DNA of 64,000 nucleotides, taken from positions 1,240,001 to 1,304,000 of the forward strand of contig NZ_SZYH01000001.1 in assembly GCF_005298175.1 (NCBI RefSeq), read 5' to 3'. This document shows positions 26,345 to 35,108 of the stretch, piece after piece. The position numbers and the translations under genes are program-made. Every line of letters begins with the position of its first letter. Position 1 is the first letter of the stretch. This DNA comes from Marinobacter panjinensis (GTDB taxonomy: Bacteria; Pseudomonadota; Gammaproteobacteria; Pseudomonadales; Oleiphilaceae). The notes under the pieces are model-generated. The model saw only the letters and a list, made by a program, of their open reading frames with translations. It did no database searches and was not told the origin of the DNA.

Positions 26345-27370
26345 ATGACCACCCGCGTTCTTATCTGCGACGACTCCTCGTTCGCTCGCAAACAAATGGC
26401 CCGCGCCCTGCCCGCCAACTGGAACGCCGACGTCACCTTCGCCATCGATGGCCGCGATGCCCTGGAAAAGCTCCGGGCAGGCGCCGGTGAGCTGATGTTC
26501 CTGGATCTCAACATGCCGGAAATGGACGGGTACCAGGTGCTGGAAACAGTCCTGAAAGAAGATCTTCCGGTTCTGACGATTGTGGTCTCCGGCGACATCC
26601 AGCCCGAGGCACGGAAACGGGTACGCAAACTGGGCGCCATCGACTTCATCAAGAAGCCCACAGACACCGACCTGGTGATCAAACTGCTGCAGGACTACGG
26701 CTTTCTACGGCCGGAGGATCTCGTTCCTGTTACTGAACGAACCGACGAGCAGAAAGCTGAACCCGCGGCGGATGAAGCCACCATCAGCCTCAACGATTAC
26801 CTGCAGGAAATCTCTAACGTCGCCATGGGCCGCTCATCGGATCTGCTGGCGCGACTGCTACGGGTCTTCGTCAAACAGCCGATTCCCCGGGTGGAGATGA
26901 TTGCCCGCTCAGAATTGAGCATGGCCATCTCCGCCGCCGAGGAAGACAGTTGTTATTCCGCTGTCTGCCAGGGATTCACGGGGTCCGGAATCGCCGGTGA
27001 GGCACTGCTACTGTTTTCCGATGCCAGCTTCAACGACATGGCCGAACTGCTCCACTACGAAGAAATGGACCCCGAAACCGTCCAGGTAGAGGTGCTCATG
27101 GACATGTCCAGCATCCTCTTCGGCGCTTTTCTCAAAGGCATCGGCGACCAGCTGGACCTCAAACTCGGCCTGGGCCACCCTACGGTGCTGGGCCAGCATC
27201 GGCAGATCGGAGACCTGCTGGAGCACCACAGCACGCGACAGGAAAAGTTACTATGCATTGAAATCAGCTACGAGCTGGAAGACAGGGGCATCAGTTGCGA
27301 CATGCTGGTACTGCTTACAGAAGACTCAGTACCCTTCCTTGAACAACGGCTGCAGTACCTGGTGGACTAA
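26345..27370 (+). CDS. Response regulator with CheC-like phosphatase domain
   Basis: A 341-residue cytoplasmic protein. The receiver domain (about 4-118) has LICDDSSFARKQMA, the acceptor Asp in LMFLDLNMPEMDG, and the KKP motif near residue 100. The C-terminal region (about 140-335) matches the CheC family; EISNVAMGRSSDLLARLL and VLMDMSSILFGAFLKGI correspond to the two CheC active-site helices with E and N/S residues. CheC proteins dephosphorylate CheY-P. A fusion of substrate-like and phosphatase-like modules suggests self-control or cross-talk with chemotaxis. It is followed after 2 bp by a diguanylate cyclase gene. Confidence 0.85.
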   Translation: MTTRVLICDDSSFARKQMARALPANWNADVTFAIDGRDALEKLRAGAGELMFLDLNMPEMDGYQVLETVLKEDLPVLTIVVSGDIQPEARKRVRKLGAIDFIKKPTDTDLVIKLLQDYGFLRPEDLVPVTERTDEQKAEPAADEATISLNDYLQEISNVAMGRSSDLLARLLRVFVKQPIPRVEMIARSELSMAISAAEEDSCYSAVCQGFTGSGIAGEALLLFSDASFNDMAELLHYEEMDPETVQVEVLMDMSSILFGAFLKGIGDQLDLKLGLGHPTVLGQHRQIGDLLEHHSTRQEKLLCIEISYELEDRGISCDMLVLLTEDSVPFLEQRLQYLVD

Positions 27371-27372
27371 TC

Positions 27373-28341
27373 ATGGCAATGAAAGAGATAGAAGCGAGCA
27401 CCTTTCACTGGCTGGTCGACATGCTGGAATCGGTGGAAGTGGGCCTGGTAGTGCTGGACCTGGACTTCCGCGTGCAGGCCTGGAACGGCTTTATGGAACA
27501 CCACAGCGGCATCACCGCCAGCAGGATCCGTGAGCAGGTATTGTTTGACGTGTTTCCCGACATCCCCAAAGCCTGGCTGACCCGCAAGGTAGACTCCGTA
27601 GTCATGCTCAACACCCGGGCGTTCACATCCTGGGAACAGCGCCCCTACCTGTTCCGTTTTCGCAACACACGCCCGATCACCGGCACCGAAGATTTCATGT
27701 TCCAGAACCTGACCATCAGCCCCCTCTCCGCACCCGACGGAAAAGTGGATAAGATCTGCCTGATGGTTTATGACGTCACCGACATCGCCACCAGCAAACG
27801 GGCACTGGAGAAAGCCAACGAACAGCTGGCCAAGCTGAGCATGACCGACCGCCTCACCGGCCTGCTCAACCGCGGCACCTGGGAAAACCTCATCGATGCG
27901 GAATTCGAACGGTACCGCCGCTACGGCCACCCCACCTGCCTCGTGATGTTCGACATTGACCACTTCAAACCGGTAAACGACACCTACGGCCACCTCGCCG
28001 GCGACGAAGTCATCAAATACACCGCCAAAGTCATGAAGGACAGCCTCCGCCAGTCCGACAGCCCCGGCCGCTACGGTGGCGAAGAATTCGGCATCATTCT
28101 GCCGGAAACCGACCCCGAAGGCGCACAGATAATTTGCGAACGCATCCGCGAAACCATCCAGAACAGCACCGTACAAACCACTGTCGCGCCGATCCAGTAC
28201 ACCGTCAGCATCGGCATCGCTCCGCTAACCGAAGGGCCGGAGAATCATATGCAGTGGTTACAGCAGGCGGATGAGGCGTTGTATGCGGCGAAGGAAGGGG
28301 GAAGGAACCGGGTGGTGGTTTTTGGGGGTGGGAACGATTGA
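27373..28341 (+). CDS. PAS-GGDEF diguanylate cyclase
   Basis: Makes cyclic di-GMP from two GTP. The 322-residue soluble protein has an N-terminal PAS domain (about 10-135; VEVGLVVLDLDFRVQAWN) and a GGDEF domain (about 155-320; MTDRLTGLLNRGTWE). The signature is GGEEF in RYGGEEFGII. An inhibitory RxxD site (RQSD) lies five residues upstream, so product inhibition is likely. It starts 2 bp after the REC-CheC gene, so the two form an operon, with the regulator probably acting on the cyclase or on a shared motility input. Confidence 0.92.
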   Translation: MAMKEIEASTFHWLVDMLESVEVGLVVLDLDFRVQAWNGFMEHHSGITASRIREQVLFDVFPDIPKAWLTRKVDSVVMLNTRAFTSWEQRPYLFRFRNTRPITGTEDFMFQNLTISPLSAPDGKVDKICLMVYDVTDIATSKRALEKANEQLAKLSMTDRLTGLLNRGTWENLIDAEFERYRRYGHPTCLVMFDIDHFKPVNDTYGHLAGDEVIKYTAKVMKDSLRQSDSPGRYGGEEFGIILPETDPEGAQIICERIRETIQNSTVQTTVAPIQYTVSIGIAPLTEGPENHMQWLQQADEALYAAKEGGRNRVVVFGGGND

Positions 28342-28368
28342 ATCGATGGTCAACGCATGCTCTGGGTT

Positions 28369-28400
28369 GTCGGATTACGGCTTCGCCTAATCCCACCTAC
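28369..28400 (-). repeat. REP element with one clamp mismatch
   Basis: Clamp GTCGGATTA, loop CGGCTTCGCC, TAATCCCAC (G to C change in the clamp), CTAC; preceded by CTGGGTT. Confidence 0.85.
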
Positions 28401-28440
28401 GTAGGTCGGATTAGCGCCGCCCCGCGGCGCGTAATCCGAC
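28401..28440 (+). repeat. REP element
   Basis: GTAG, clamp, long stem loop GCGCCGCCCCGCGGCGC, clamp. It abuts the preceding REP head-to-head (CCTACGTAGG), giving a compact BIME like the one inside the beta-CASP gene. Confidence 0.9.
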
Positions 28441-28464
28441 ACCGCGGCTGCGACAAAAATATAA

Positions 28465-28833
28465 TCAATCCTGCTGCCAACCCTGCACAGTCTCCTTCCC
28501 ATGCTTCTTCCGCCACTCATTCAAAACCTTGTGATTACCACCACGGGTCTGAACCACTTCACCGGTATGCGGGTTCTTATAGGTCTTCATCGGCCGCTTG
28601 GCACGGCTACCATTACCGGTATCAGCCTTGGCACCAGCAATAAAGGGATCGATAGCTCCCAGAATCTGAAGAACGTCTTTCGGCGATTTATCATACTTCG
28701 TCATTAACTCGCGAACCTTGTTTTCAAACTCAAGTTCGCCCTTTAGCGCCTGGTCCTGCTCCAGCTTCGCCAGTTCTTCAGAGAGCTTTTCCATAAGCTG
28801 CTTTTTCTGGTAGTAATCGTTTATCTTTGCCAT
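28465..28833 (-). CDS. mvaT: MvaT-type histone-like nucleoid-structuring protein
   Basis: MvaT/MvaU proteins are the Pseudomonadales counterpart of H-NS; they coat AT-rich DNA and silence acquired genes. The 122-residue product has an N-terminal coiled coil for oligomerisation (about 1-60) and a C-terminal DNA-binding domain with the hallmark YKNPHTGEVVQTRGGNHKVLNEWR, in which the KNPHTGE and RGGNHK blocks match MvaT. It stands alone, upstream of the AT-rich glycan region, with a REP pair after its stop. Confidence 0.92.
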   Translation of the reverse strand: MAKINDYYQKKQLMEKLSEELAKLEQDQALKGELEFENKVRELMTKYDKSPKDVLQILGAIDPFIAGAKADTGNGSRAKRPMKTYKNPHTGEVVQTRGGNHKVLNEWRKKHGKETVQGWQQD

Positions 28834-28946
28834 GGATACAAACCCTTATTAATTGCACTACAATTGAAATGACCTAAAATTCAAAACTCATAATAATCGA
28901 TAATTTTAAATATGGCAAAATATTACTTCACAAAACAGGCACCCAT

Positions 28947-28972
28947 AAAAAAACCAGCCCGAAGGCTGGCTT
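28947..28972 (-). terminator. Rho-independent terminator of the polysaccharide region
   Basis: Read on the minus strand: AAGCCAGCC, TTCG tetraloop, GGCTGG, then seven T. It lies 20 bp past the tviB stop and marks the left end of the long minus-strand glycan region. Confidence 0.93.
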
Positions 28973-28991
28973 AATTTAAATAACCAAAAGA

Positions 28992-30254
28992 CTACAACCG
29001 CAAATCGGCTTCACCCAATGGCAACACACCCTTGAGATCAAACAATACACCATTGTCTTTCAGGTATTCCCGCAATTCACCGGAAGAAAGCACTGCATAT
29101 TCCCGGTGCGGCACTGCCAACAATACCGCATCATATTGTCCTTTCTCCGGGTTCTGGTGTAATGAAATGCCGTACTCATGCTCAGCTTCTTCATTGTTCG
29201 CCCAGCAATCCGTGACATCCACTTTACAACCAAATTCAGACAGCTCTTTAACCACATCAATAACCCGCGTATTACGCAAATCGGGACAATTTTCTTTAAA
29301 GGTAAAACCCATGATCAACACGCGGGCACGTGCAATTGTGTGCCCCGCCTTGATCATCGCCTTCACCAGCTCCGATGCCGCATAGGGCCCCATATTGTCA
29401 TTGACCCGGCGGCCAGCCAGAATAATATCCGGATGATAGCCAATAGCCTGGGCCTTGTGGGTCAGATAATATGGATCCACACCAATGCAGTGCCCGCCAA
29501 CCAGGCCCGGCTTGAAAGGCAGGAAGTTCCATTTGGTTGCTGCGGCTGCAAGGACTTCATGGGTATCGATTTTAAGTTTCGAAAAGATCATCGATAATTC
29601 ATTCATCAGCGCAATATTCAAATCGCGCTGGGTATTCTCAATTACCTTCGCCGCTTCAGCCACTTTGATGGAACTGGCTTTATGGGTACCGGCGGTAATA
29701 ATACCGGCATAGAGTTCATCCACTTCAGTAGCGATTTCCGGCGTTGATCCAGAAGTCACCTTTTTAATAGTGGTTACACGGTGTTCTTTATCGCCGGGAT
29801 TAATCCGCTCCGGGCTGTAGCCAGCGTGGAAGTCCTGATTGAAAACCAGGCCCGACACTTTCTCAAGAATAGGCACACAAACCTCTTCCGTGGCGCCCGG
29901 ATAAACCGTGGACTCATAAATAACAATATCGCCACGCTTGAGCACTTTCCCCACACTCTCACTGGCTTTAACCAGTGGTGTTAAATCCGGTGATTTGAAC
30001 TCATCAATTGGCGTAGGAACCGTCACAATATAAATCTGGCAATCGCGAATACCTTCCAGGGAATCGGCAAACGACAGCCCCTTTGACTCCGCCAGTTCTT
30101 CCCGGGAAACCTCACGGGTAAAATCCACACCATCCTTTAATTCAGCAATGCGCTTTGCGTTGATATCAAAGCCAACAATCTCGCGCTTTTCCCCGAAGGC
30201 TGCTGCCAAAGGCAGACCGACATATCCGAGGCCAATTACTGCGATTTTTTTCAT
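28992..30254 (-). CDS. tviB: UDP-N-acetylhexosamine C6 dehydrogenase (TviB/WbpA type)
   Basis: Oxidises a UDP-HexNAc to the uronic acid with two NAD. The 420-residue protein has the Rossmann motif [10 protein letters not shown] at residues 8-17, the UDP-sugar dehydrogenase central domain ([20 protein letters not shown]) and the catalytic Cys in [16 protein letters not shown]. The C-terminal UDP-binding domain is complete. The product would be UDP-GlcNAcA or UDP-GalNAcA for the surface glycan. It is last in the minus-strand series, 34 bp after the beta-CASP gene, and is followed by a strong terminator. Confidence 0.88.
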   Translation of the reverse strand: MKKIAVIGLGYVGLPLAAAFGEKREIVGFDINAKRIAELKDGVDFTREVSREELAESKGLSFADSLEGIRDCQIYIVTVPTPIDEFKSPDLTPLVKASESVGKVLKRGDIVIYESTVYPGATEEVCVPILEKVSGLVFNQDFHAGYSPERINPGDKEHRVTTIKKVTSGSTPEIATEVDELYAGIITAGTHKASSIKVAEAAKVIENTQRDLNIALMNELSMIFSKLKIDTHEVLAAAATKWNFLPFKPGLVGGHCIGVDPYYLTHKAQAIGYHPDIILAGRRVNDNMGPYAASELVKAMIKAGHTIARARVLIMGFTFKENCPDLRNTRVIDVVKELSEFGCKVDVTDCWANNEEAEHEYGISLHQNPEKGQYDAVLLAVPHREYAVLSSGELREYLKDNGVLFDLKGVLPLGEADLRL

Positions 30255-30288
30255 GATTCCAATAATCCTTTAATGAAACATAACTGGC

Positions 30289-31758
30289 TCAGGCCAAACC
30301 GGGAATCATTATCCCCTTTAGCCCGACGGAATGAAATTGACTTTTCAGTGACTCCTTGGCGTCCGCGTCCCCATGCACAATCCGGATTTCTGAAGGTGGC
30401 GGCTCAATACCACTCACAAACCGCACCAAATCCGATTGCCCTGCGTGGGCTGAGTAACCACCCACCTGATGCATCCGGGCGCGGATATCATAACGCTCGC
30501 CATCCAGTTCAACCCAGCCACCCTGCGCCCCGTAAGTGAGGATATCCCGACCCGGGGTGCCTTTGGCCTGGTAACCTACGAATAGAACGTCATTGCGTTT
30601 ATCTGCCAGCATGACCTTCAGGTAGTTCACCACCCGGCCACCAGCACACATGCCGGAGCCGGCCAACACCACGCAGGGGCGGTGTGATTTAGCCAGGTAG
30701 TCAACGGCGTTGAGGTGGTCTTCGTGGCTGTTGATGACCGTGAGTTGCTCGAAGGACAACGGATGCCGGCCCTGATTGACCAGTTCAGTGGCTTCGGCGT
30801 CCCAGAAGGGTTTGAGGTCGCGGTAGATTCGGGTGAAGGTGGCGGCCAGAGGTGAGTCGACGACGATTTCCAGATTTTTCCAGGTAAGCCGGGATGTCGG
30901 ATTACGGCTACGCCTAATCCGACCTACGTAGGTCGGATTAGCATCGCCCCGCGATGCGTAATCCGACACCGCAGAATCCCCAAACTCCGCTATCAAACTC
31001 TCAATCTCATACAACAACTCCTGCGTCCGCCCAATACTGAACGCCGGCACCAACACCGTCCCACCATCCTCCAGCGCATGCTCCAACACCGCCTTAAGCC
31101 GGTACCGCCTGCTCTCCCTGCTCTCATGGTCCTTGTCACCGTAGGTGCTCTCAATCACCACCCGGTCCGCCCGCTCCGGCGGCTGGGGCTCCGGCAACAA
31201 CGGCGCATCGGGCGCGCCAAGGTCGCCACTGAACACAATCCGCTCAAATTCGCCATCACACTCCGCTTCACATTCCACATAGGCCGAACCCAGAATGTGC
31301 CCTGCCCTCTGCAACCGAGTGGACAGCGATTCACCCTCTCCATCAAAAACCGAATGCCACTGCCCATAAGGCACCGGCACAAGCCGGGACCGAATCAGCC
31401 CCAGCACTCTCTCTATCAGCGCCCTGTCCCGGGTGAAGCCAATCTTCAGGGCATCCTCAAGAATCTCCGGCAGCATGATCGCCGAAGGCTCCGAACAGAT
31501 AATCGGCCCCTCGAACCCGGCAGCAAGCAGATAGGGAATGCGACCGACATGGTCGATGTGTACATGGGTAATCACCAGCGCACGGATATGGCTGATGGGA
31601 AACTCAATGGAAAGGTCCGAGGCATTGGCGCCGTTGCCCGCCTCTTCGCCCTGAAAAAGGCCGCAATCAATCAGAATTCCGGAGTTGCCTACAACCAACT
31701 CGTGGCAGGAACCTGTTACGCCTGTCACCGCTCCGTGGTGTTTTATGTCGATCATCAT
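30289..31758 (-). CDS. Metallo-beta-lactamase/beta-CASP protein with an in-frame REP pair
   Basis: The 489-residue product belongs to the CPSF73-like beta-CASP group, in which many members are zinc-dependent RNA nucleases. Motifs seen are THVHIDHVGRIP (HxHxDH, about residues 66-77), VFSGDLG, VLAGSGMCAGGRV, the KGTPGR block and the late histidine in VGGYSAHAGQSDL. Residues about 264-288 are encoded by a 72-bp head-to-head REP pair inserted in frame, between the beta-CASP helix LYEIESLIAEFGD and WKNLEIVVDSPLA. All catalytic motifs lie outside the insertion, so the enzyme may still work. It sits among glycan genes without an obvious link to them. Confidence 0.88.
   Translation of the reverse strand: MMIDIKHHGAVTGVTGSCHELVVGNSGILIDCGLFQGEEAGNGANASDLSIEFPISHIRALVITHVHIDHVGRIPYLLAAGFEGPIICSEPSAIMLPEILEDALKIGFTRDRALIERVLGLIRSRLVPVPYGQWHSVFDGEGESLSTRLQRAGHILGSAYVECEAECDGEFERIVFSGDLGAPDAPLLPEPQPPERADRVVIESTYGDKDHESRESRRYRLKAVLEHALEDGGTVLVPAFSIGRTQELLYEIESLIAEFGDSAVSDYASRGDANPTYVGRIRRSRNPTSRLTWKNLEIVVDSPLAATFTRIYRDLKPFWDAEATELVNQGRHPLSFEQLTVINSHEDHLNAVDYLAKSHRPCVVLAGSGMCAGGRVVNYLKVMLADKRNDVLFVGYQAKGTPGRDILTYGAQGGWVELDGERYDIRARMHQVGGYSAHAGQSDLVRFVSGIEPPPSEIRIVHGDADAKESLKSQFHSVGLKGIMIPGLA
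30896..30967. repeat. Head-to-head REP pair (BIME) inside the beta-CASP gene
   Basis: First REP 30896-30927 (loop CGGCTACGCC), second REP 30928-30967 (loop GCATCGCCCCGCGATGC), joined at CCTACGTAGG. Exactly 72 bp, 24 codons, with no stop in the gene frame. Confidence 0.92.
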
Positions 31759-31797
31759 AACCTTCCCTGTTATTTAAAGACTGTTCTCCTGGTGTTT

Positions 31798-31829
31798 GTC
31801 GGATTACGCCTTCGGCTAATCCGACCTAC
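31798..31829 (-). repeat. REP element overlapping the wbpM-like stop
   Basis: Clamp, loop CGCCTTCGGC, clamp, CTAC. On the minus strand the GTAG of this REP supplies the TAG stop (31826-31828) of the dehydratase gene. Confidence 0.9.
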
Positions 31830-33808
31830 ACGGACAAGCGGTGCACTTTCTCGCCCTGGTGATCTGCCACCACTGCCTCTGACGGCCCGTTACACCAAAC
31901 CAGGTCCTCCAGCTCACCATTGGGCGCATACCCCGTTTGGGCGGCTTTCAGAACTTCGATGATGGCGGCGCAGTCGAAGGATTGGCTGGCGCGCTGTAGC
32001 TGGCTGAGCAAATCCTCAATACGTTCCCATGGCAAAGACACTTCCCGCGCCATCATAATGCGGGGGTGTGAGGTACCCTGTGGGTCATCACCTATCAGCA
32101 ACTCTTCGTACAGCTTCTCCCCCGGGCGCAGGCCAGTAAAGACCACTTCGATGTCTCCGCCAGGATCGTCCTCGGTTTTCTCTTCCAGGCCCATCAGGTG
32201 GATCATCTTCCGGGCCAGGTCCGCAATCTTCACCGGTTCGCCCATGTCCAGCACAAACACTTCACCACCCACGCCAATGCTACCGGCCTGCAACACCAAT
32301 TGGCTGGCTTCGGGTATGGTCATAAAATAACGAATAATATCGGGGTGGGTAACAGTAACCGGGCCACCATCGCGAATCTGGTCCCGGAACAGGGGTACTA
32401 CAGAGCCGGAAGAACCCAGCACGTTACCAAAGCGAACCATGGAAAAAATGGTCTTCTGCTGCCGCTGCGCCAACGCCTGCAGTACCAGTTCCGCCAATCG
32501 CTTGCTCGCCCCCATCACGTTGGTGGGGCGAACGGCCTTGTCCGTGGAAATCAGCACAAAACGCTCGACACCGGCAGCAATGGCTGCCTCCGCCGTGTGC
32601 CAGGTGCCAAACACGTTATTCTGCACACCTTCAATCACATTGTGCTCCACCAGCGGAACATGCTTGTAAGCCGCTGCGTGGTAAACCGTCTCAACACCAA
32701 AGGCCCGCATAGCCGTCTCGCAGCGGCGACGATGGTTCACGTTTCCAAGCAGAGGGTGCAGCGCTACTTCGAGCCCTTCAACCTGGTTGATGGCGTTCAG
32801 TTCCCGCTCAATCGCGTAGAGTGAGAACTCGGACTGCTCGAACAACACCAGTGTACGTGGGCGATGGCGAATGATCTGGCGACACAATTCAGAGCCAATC
32901 GAACCGCCGGCGCCGGTCACCATCACAGACTTCTGGTAAAGGCTTCTGGCGACAACCGCAGAATCCGGCCGAACCGGCTCCCGCCCCAACAAGTCTTCTA
33001 TTTCCAGATCCCGGATATCGTTAATTCGCGCCTGGCCAGCCACCAGCTCCGACATGGAGGGGACAGTCTGAACCGGAACAGACAGGGGCTCCAGTTGCTT
33101 CAGCAATTTCTTGCGATCAACCTGGGAATTTTCATCCAGCGCCAGCAGTATCCGCTGCACCCGGTGCCTGGGCAAATGCTTGGCGATGTGATTGATGCTG
33201 ACTACCGGCAGGCCATTGATCATGGATTTGTGGTTGGCACGGTCAAACGTCACAAAAACTACCGGTCGATACTCCGTGCCCTGTTCCAGAGCTGAGGCCA
33301 GTTGCATGCCGGTTTCGCCAGCACCCACGATGGCTACTGCCTCTTTGGCACGCTGCCTGGGATGGTTCACGATCATCCGTACACCCAGGCGGGTGCCGCT
33401 CACGAACAAGAAGGCCAAGGCACCATAAATGATGGGCACGGAACGCGGCACAAACACCTGAAGCAGATACCCCAACACGATCAGTGTCGTAGCAGACGCC
33501 ACAACACCATAGATAATCGTCAGAAAGGCCTTGTCGCCAAGATAGCGAATCACCGCCCGATACAACCCGAGGCGGATAAATATCGCAATGGTGAACACGA
33601 CCGTTATCGCCGCAACCGTCAGCTGACCTTGCGTTGGCAACCAGAGATGTTGCTCAAGCCGCAGCGCGAACGCTGCCCAGATAGCAAAGAACAGGACGAA
33701 CGCGTCAGAAAGTACAGAAACAACCCGCTTCTGAAACCTGGGTAGATTTAGAAAGGCCTTAACAAAAAAATTACTGCCCGGGTGTTTATTCGGTTTATCT
33801 CTGCTCAC
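31826..33808 (-). CDS. wbpM: WbpM/PglF-type nucleoside-diphosphate-sugar 4,6-dehydratase
   Basis: Membrane-anchored UDP-GlcNAc C6 dehydratase that makes UDP-4-keto-6-deoxy-HexNAc for QuiNAc/FucNAc-type sugars. The 660-residue protein has four N-terminal membrane segments (about 30-140), a first nucleotide-binding domain (VAIVGAGETGMQLA) and the catalytic SDR domain (about 290-600) with TGAGGSIGSELCRQI. As in WbpM, the usual Tyr of YxxxK is Met (ISTDKAVRPTNVMGASKR). The last codon before the REP-derived stop is Val. It probably works with the 4-reductase/epimerase at 38697 and the initiating transferase at 38143. Confidence 0.9.
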   Translation of the reverse strand: MSRDKPNKHPGSNFFVKAFLNLPRFQKRVVSVLSDAFVLFFAIWAAFALRLEQHLWLPTQGQLTVAAITVVFTIAIFIRLGLYRAVIRYLGDKAFLTIIYGVVASATTLIVLGYLLQVFVPRSVPIIYGALAFLFVSGTRLGVRMIVNHPRQRAKEAVAIVGAGETGMQLASALEQGTEYRPVVFVTFDRANHKSMINGLPVVSINHIAKHLPRHRVQRILLALDENSQVDRKKLLKQLEPLSVPVQTVPSMSELVAGQARINDIRDLEIEDLLGREPVRPDSAVVARSLYQKSVMVTGAGGSIGSELCRQIIRHRPRTLVLFEQSEFSLYAIERELNAINQVEGLEVALHPLLGNVNHRRRCETAMRAFGVETVYHAAAYKHVPLVEHNVIEGVQNNVFGTWHTAEAAIAAGVERFVLISTDKAVRPTNVMGASKRLAELVLQALAQRQQKTIFSMVRFGNVLGSSGSVVPLFRDQIRDGGPVTVTHPDIIRYFMTIPEASQLVLQAGSIGVGGEVFVLDMGEPVKIADLARKMIHLMGLEEKTEDDPGGDIEVVFTGLRPGEKLYEELLIGDDPQGTSHPRIMMAREVSLPWERIEDLLSQLQRASQSFDCAAIIEVLKAAQTGYAPNGELEDLVWCNGPSEAVVADHQGEKVHRLSV

Positions 33809-33942
33809 ACGACTCCTCCGCTCTCACAATCATTTCCTTACTTCGCCGAGTATAGAACCGGCCCACCGGGAACATGGAATTAAACATCTGAAACCCTTCA
33901 GCCCCGGGATTGAGGCAACGCAATATTATGTCTCTAACGCTA

Positions 33943-34692
33943 TTACCTACCCACCAGTCGCCCAACGATCTCTTTAATCGCACGACTACTCCCATCAAGC
34001 GCATCGGTGTTTGGAAGCCAGTACCGCCAGGCCGGCAGATCACGTATCTCGTGGTCCGTAGCAGCCGGAATCACCTCCAGCCCCTGGGCTTCAAACAGCG
34101 CTTTGGAACGAGACATATGTAGCGCAGAAGTTACCAGCAGTATGCGGTTTATGCCTCGGCTTGCAAGAATATCCGCCGTGAACCCCGCATTCTGGGTGGT
34201 ATTCCGGCTGCGCTCTTCCAGCAGCATGGCGGAATCCGGCACGCCCAGCTCGCTGATAAACCAGCGCATAGCTTCGGCGGAAGAAGTCGCCCGGTATTGC
34301 GGATCATGCCCACCATTCAGAATCAGCAATGGCGCCTTACCCGCCTGATACAACCGCGCACCATGCCATTCCCGGTCCGAGGCTGCGCCAAGGTTCGGGT
34401 AGGGCTCTCCGTAACTCAACGGCGACGTACCCCCGCCCAGCACCACAATTGCACCGGCCTCCGGCATGGCACTGGCATTCACCGCCGGGTGCTGATTTTC
34501 CAGATAACCTCGTATGGAATGGCTGGCCACTGGTAAGGACCAGGCCCACAGCCACGCCAGAGATAACACGCCCAGACCCAAGGCCAACCGATTCCTCCCC
34601 GCAAAGCCCAGAATCAGAGCCAGTAGCCCGCCGAATAATGCGGAGCCCAATGGGGAGATGAGTGCGATAGCGAGCTTAGAAATGATGAACAT
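33943..34692 (-). CDS. YdcF/ElyC family (DUF218) membrane protein
   Basis: A 249-residue inner-membrane protein with two N-terminal membrane helices (about 5-30 and 36-55) and a DUF218 domain. The domain shows AIVVLGGGTSPLS, ARLYQAGKAPLLILNGGHDP, SRNTTQNAGFTADIL and ILLVTSALHMSRSKALFEAQG. E. coli ElyC takes part in peptidoglycan and enterobacterial common antigen lipid-carrier balance. A similar role in undecaprenyl-linked glycan handling would suit this locus, but this is inferred. It lies between the dehydratase and the transferase remnant. Confidence 0.85.
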   Translation of the reverse strand: MFIISKLAIALISPLGSALFGGLLALILGFAGRNRLALGLGVLSLAWLWAWSLPVASHSIRGYLENQHPAVNASAMPEAGAIVVLGGGTSPLSYGEPYPNLGAASDREWHGARLYQAGKAPLLILNGGHDPQYRATSSAEAMRWFISELGVPDSAMLLEERSRNTTQNAGFTADILASRGINRILLVTSALHMSRSKALFEAQGLEVIPAATDHEIRDLPAWRYWLPNTDALDGSSRAIKEIVGRLVGR

Positions 34693-34805
34693 TTAGGTTA
34701 CGTGACTATGTTTGGTAGGCGTCCAGGAAACCGCGGGCTCGCCAGTGGCAAGTCTACACTTTTATCTGTTCCACGCAGATCTGCGGTTTCCATGACTGAA
34801 AAATG

Positions 34806-35013
34806 CTATCAGTCTTTACCTGGCACTCTGTCGCCAGCGCCCTTACCAGTCATCGGCATTAAGATATACTTGAAGTAAGCCCCAACTGTCAGACTCTCCA
34901 ACATCTTCTGGTCCGTCTCTGCCAACAACTTTGGCGTCGACATATCAATATCGTTCACCTGCGCCAGCCCAGTGACTCCCGGCCGAGCAGCCAACACACC
35001 CCGTTGCTCATGT
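34806..35013 (-). pseudogene. C-terminal remnant of a sugar (phosphoglycosyl) transferase
   Basis: About 65 codons matching the C-terminal end of the intact transferase at 38143-38700: [18 protein letters not shown], then [20 protein letters not shown] and [10 protein letters not shown] to the same stop. The catalytic N-terminal part is missing. DNA similarity to 38140-38348 is high and both copies have the same orientation, so they are direct repeats enclosing manC and manB. It is a leftover of recombination, not a functional gene. Confidence 0.85.
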
Positions 35014-35108
35014 CGTAGGTTTTTGATGCTACTGACTCCAAGGTATCCCTTAGTGTCGATTCACTGTTATATCAGACTATGGCTATCGAAATTTTTTGAT
35101 ATTCGAAT

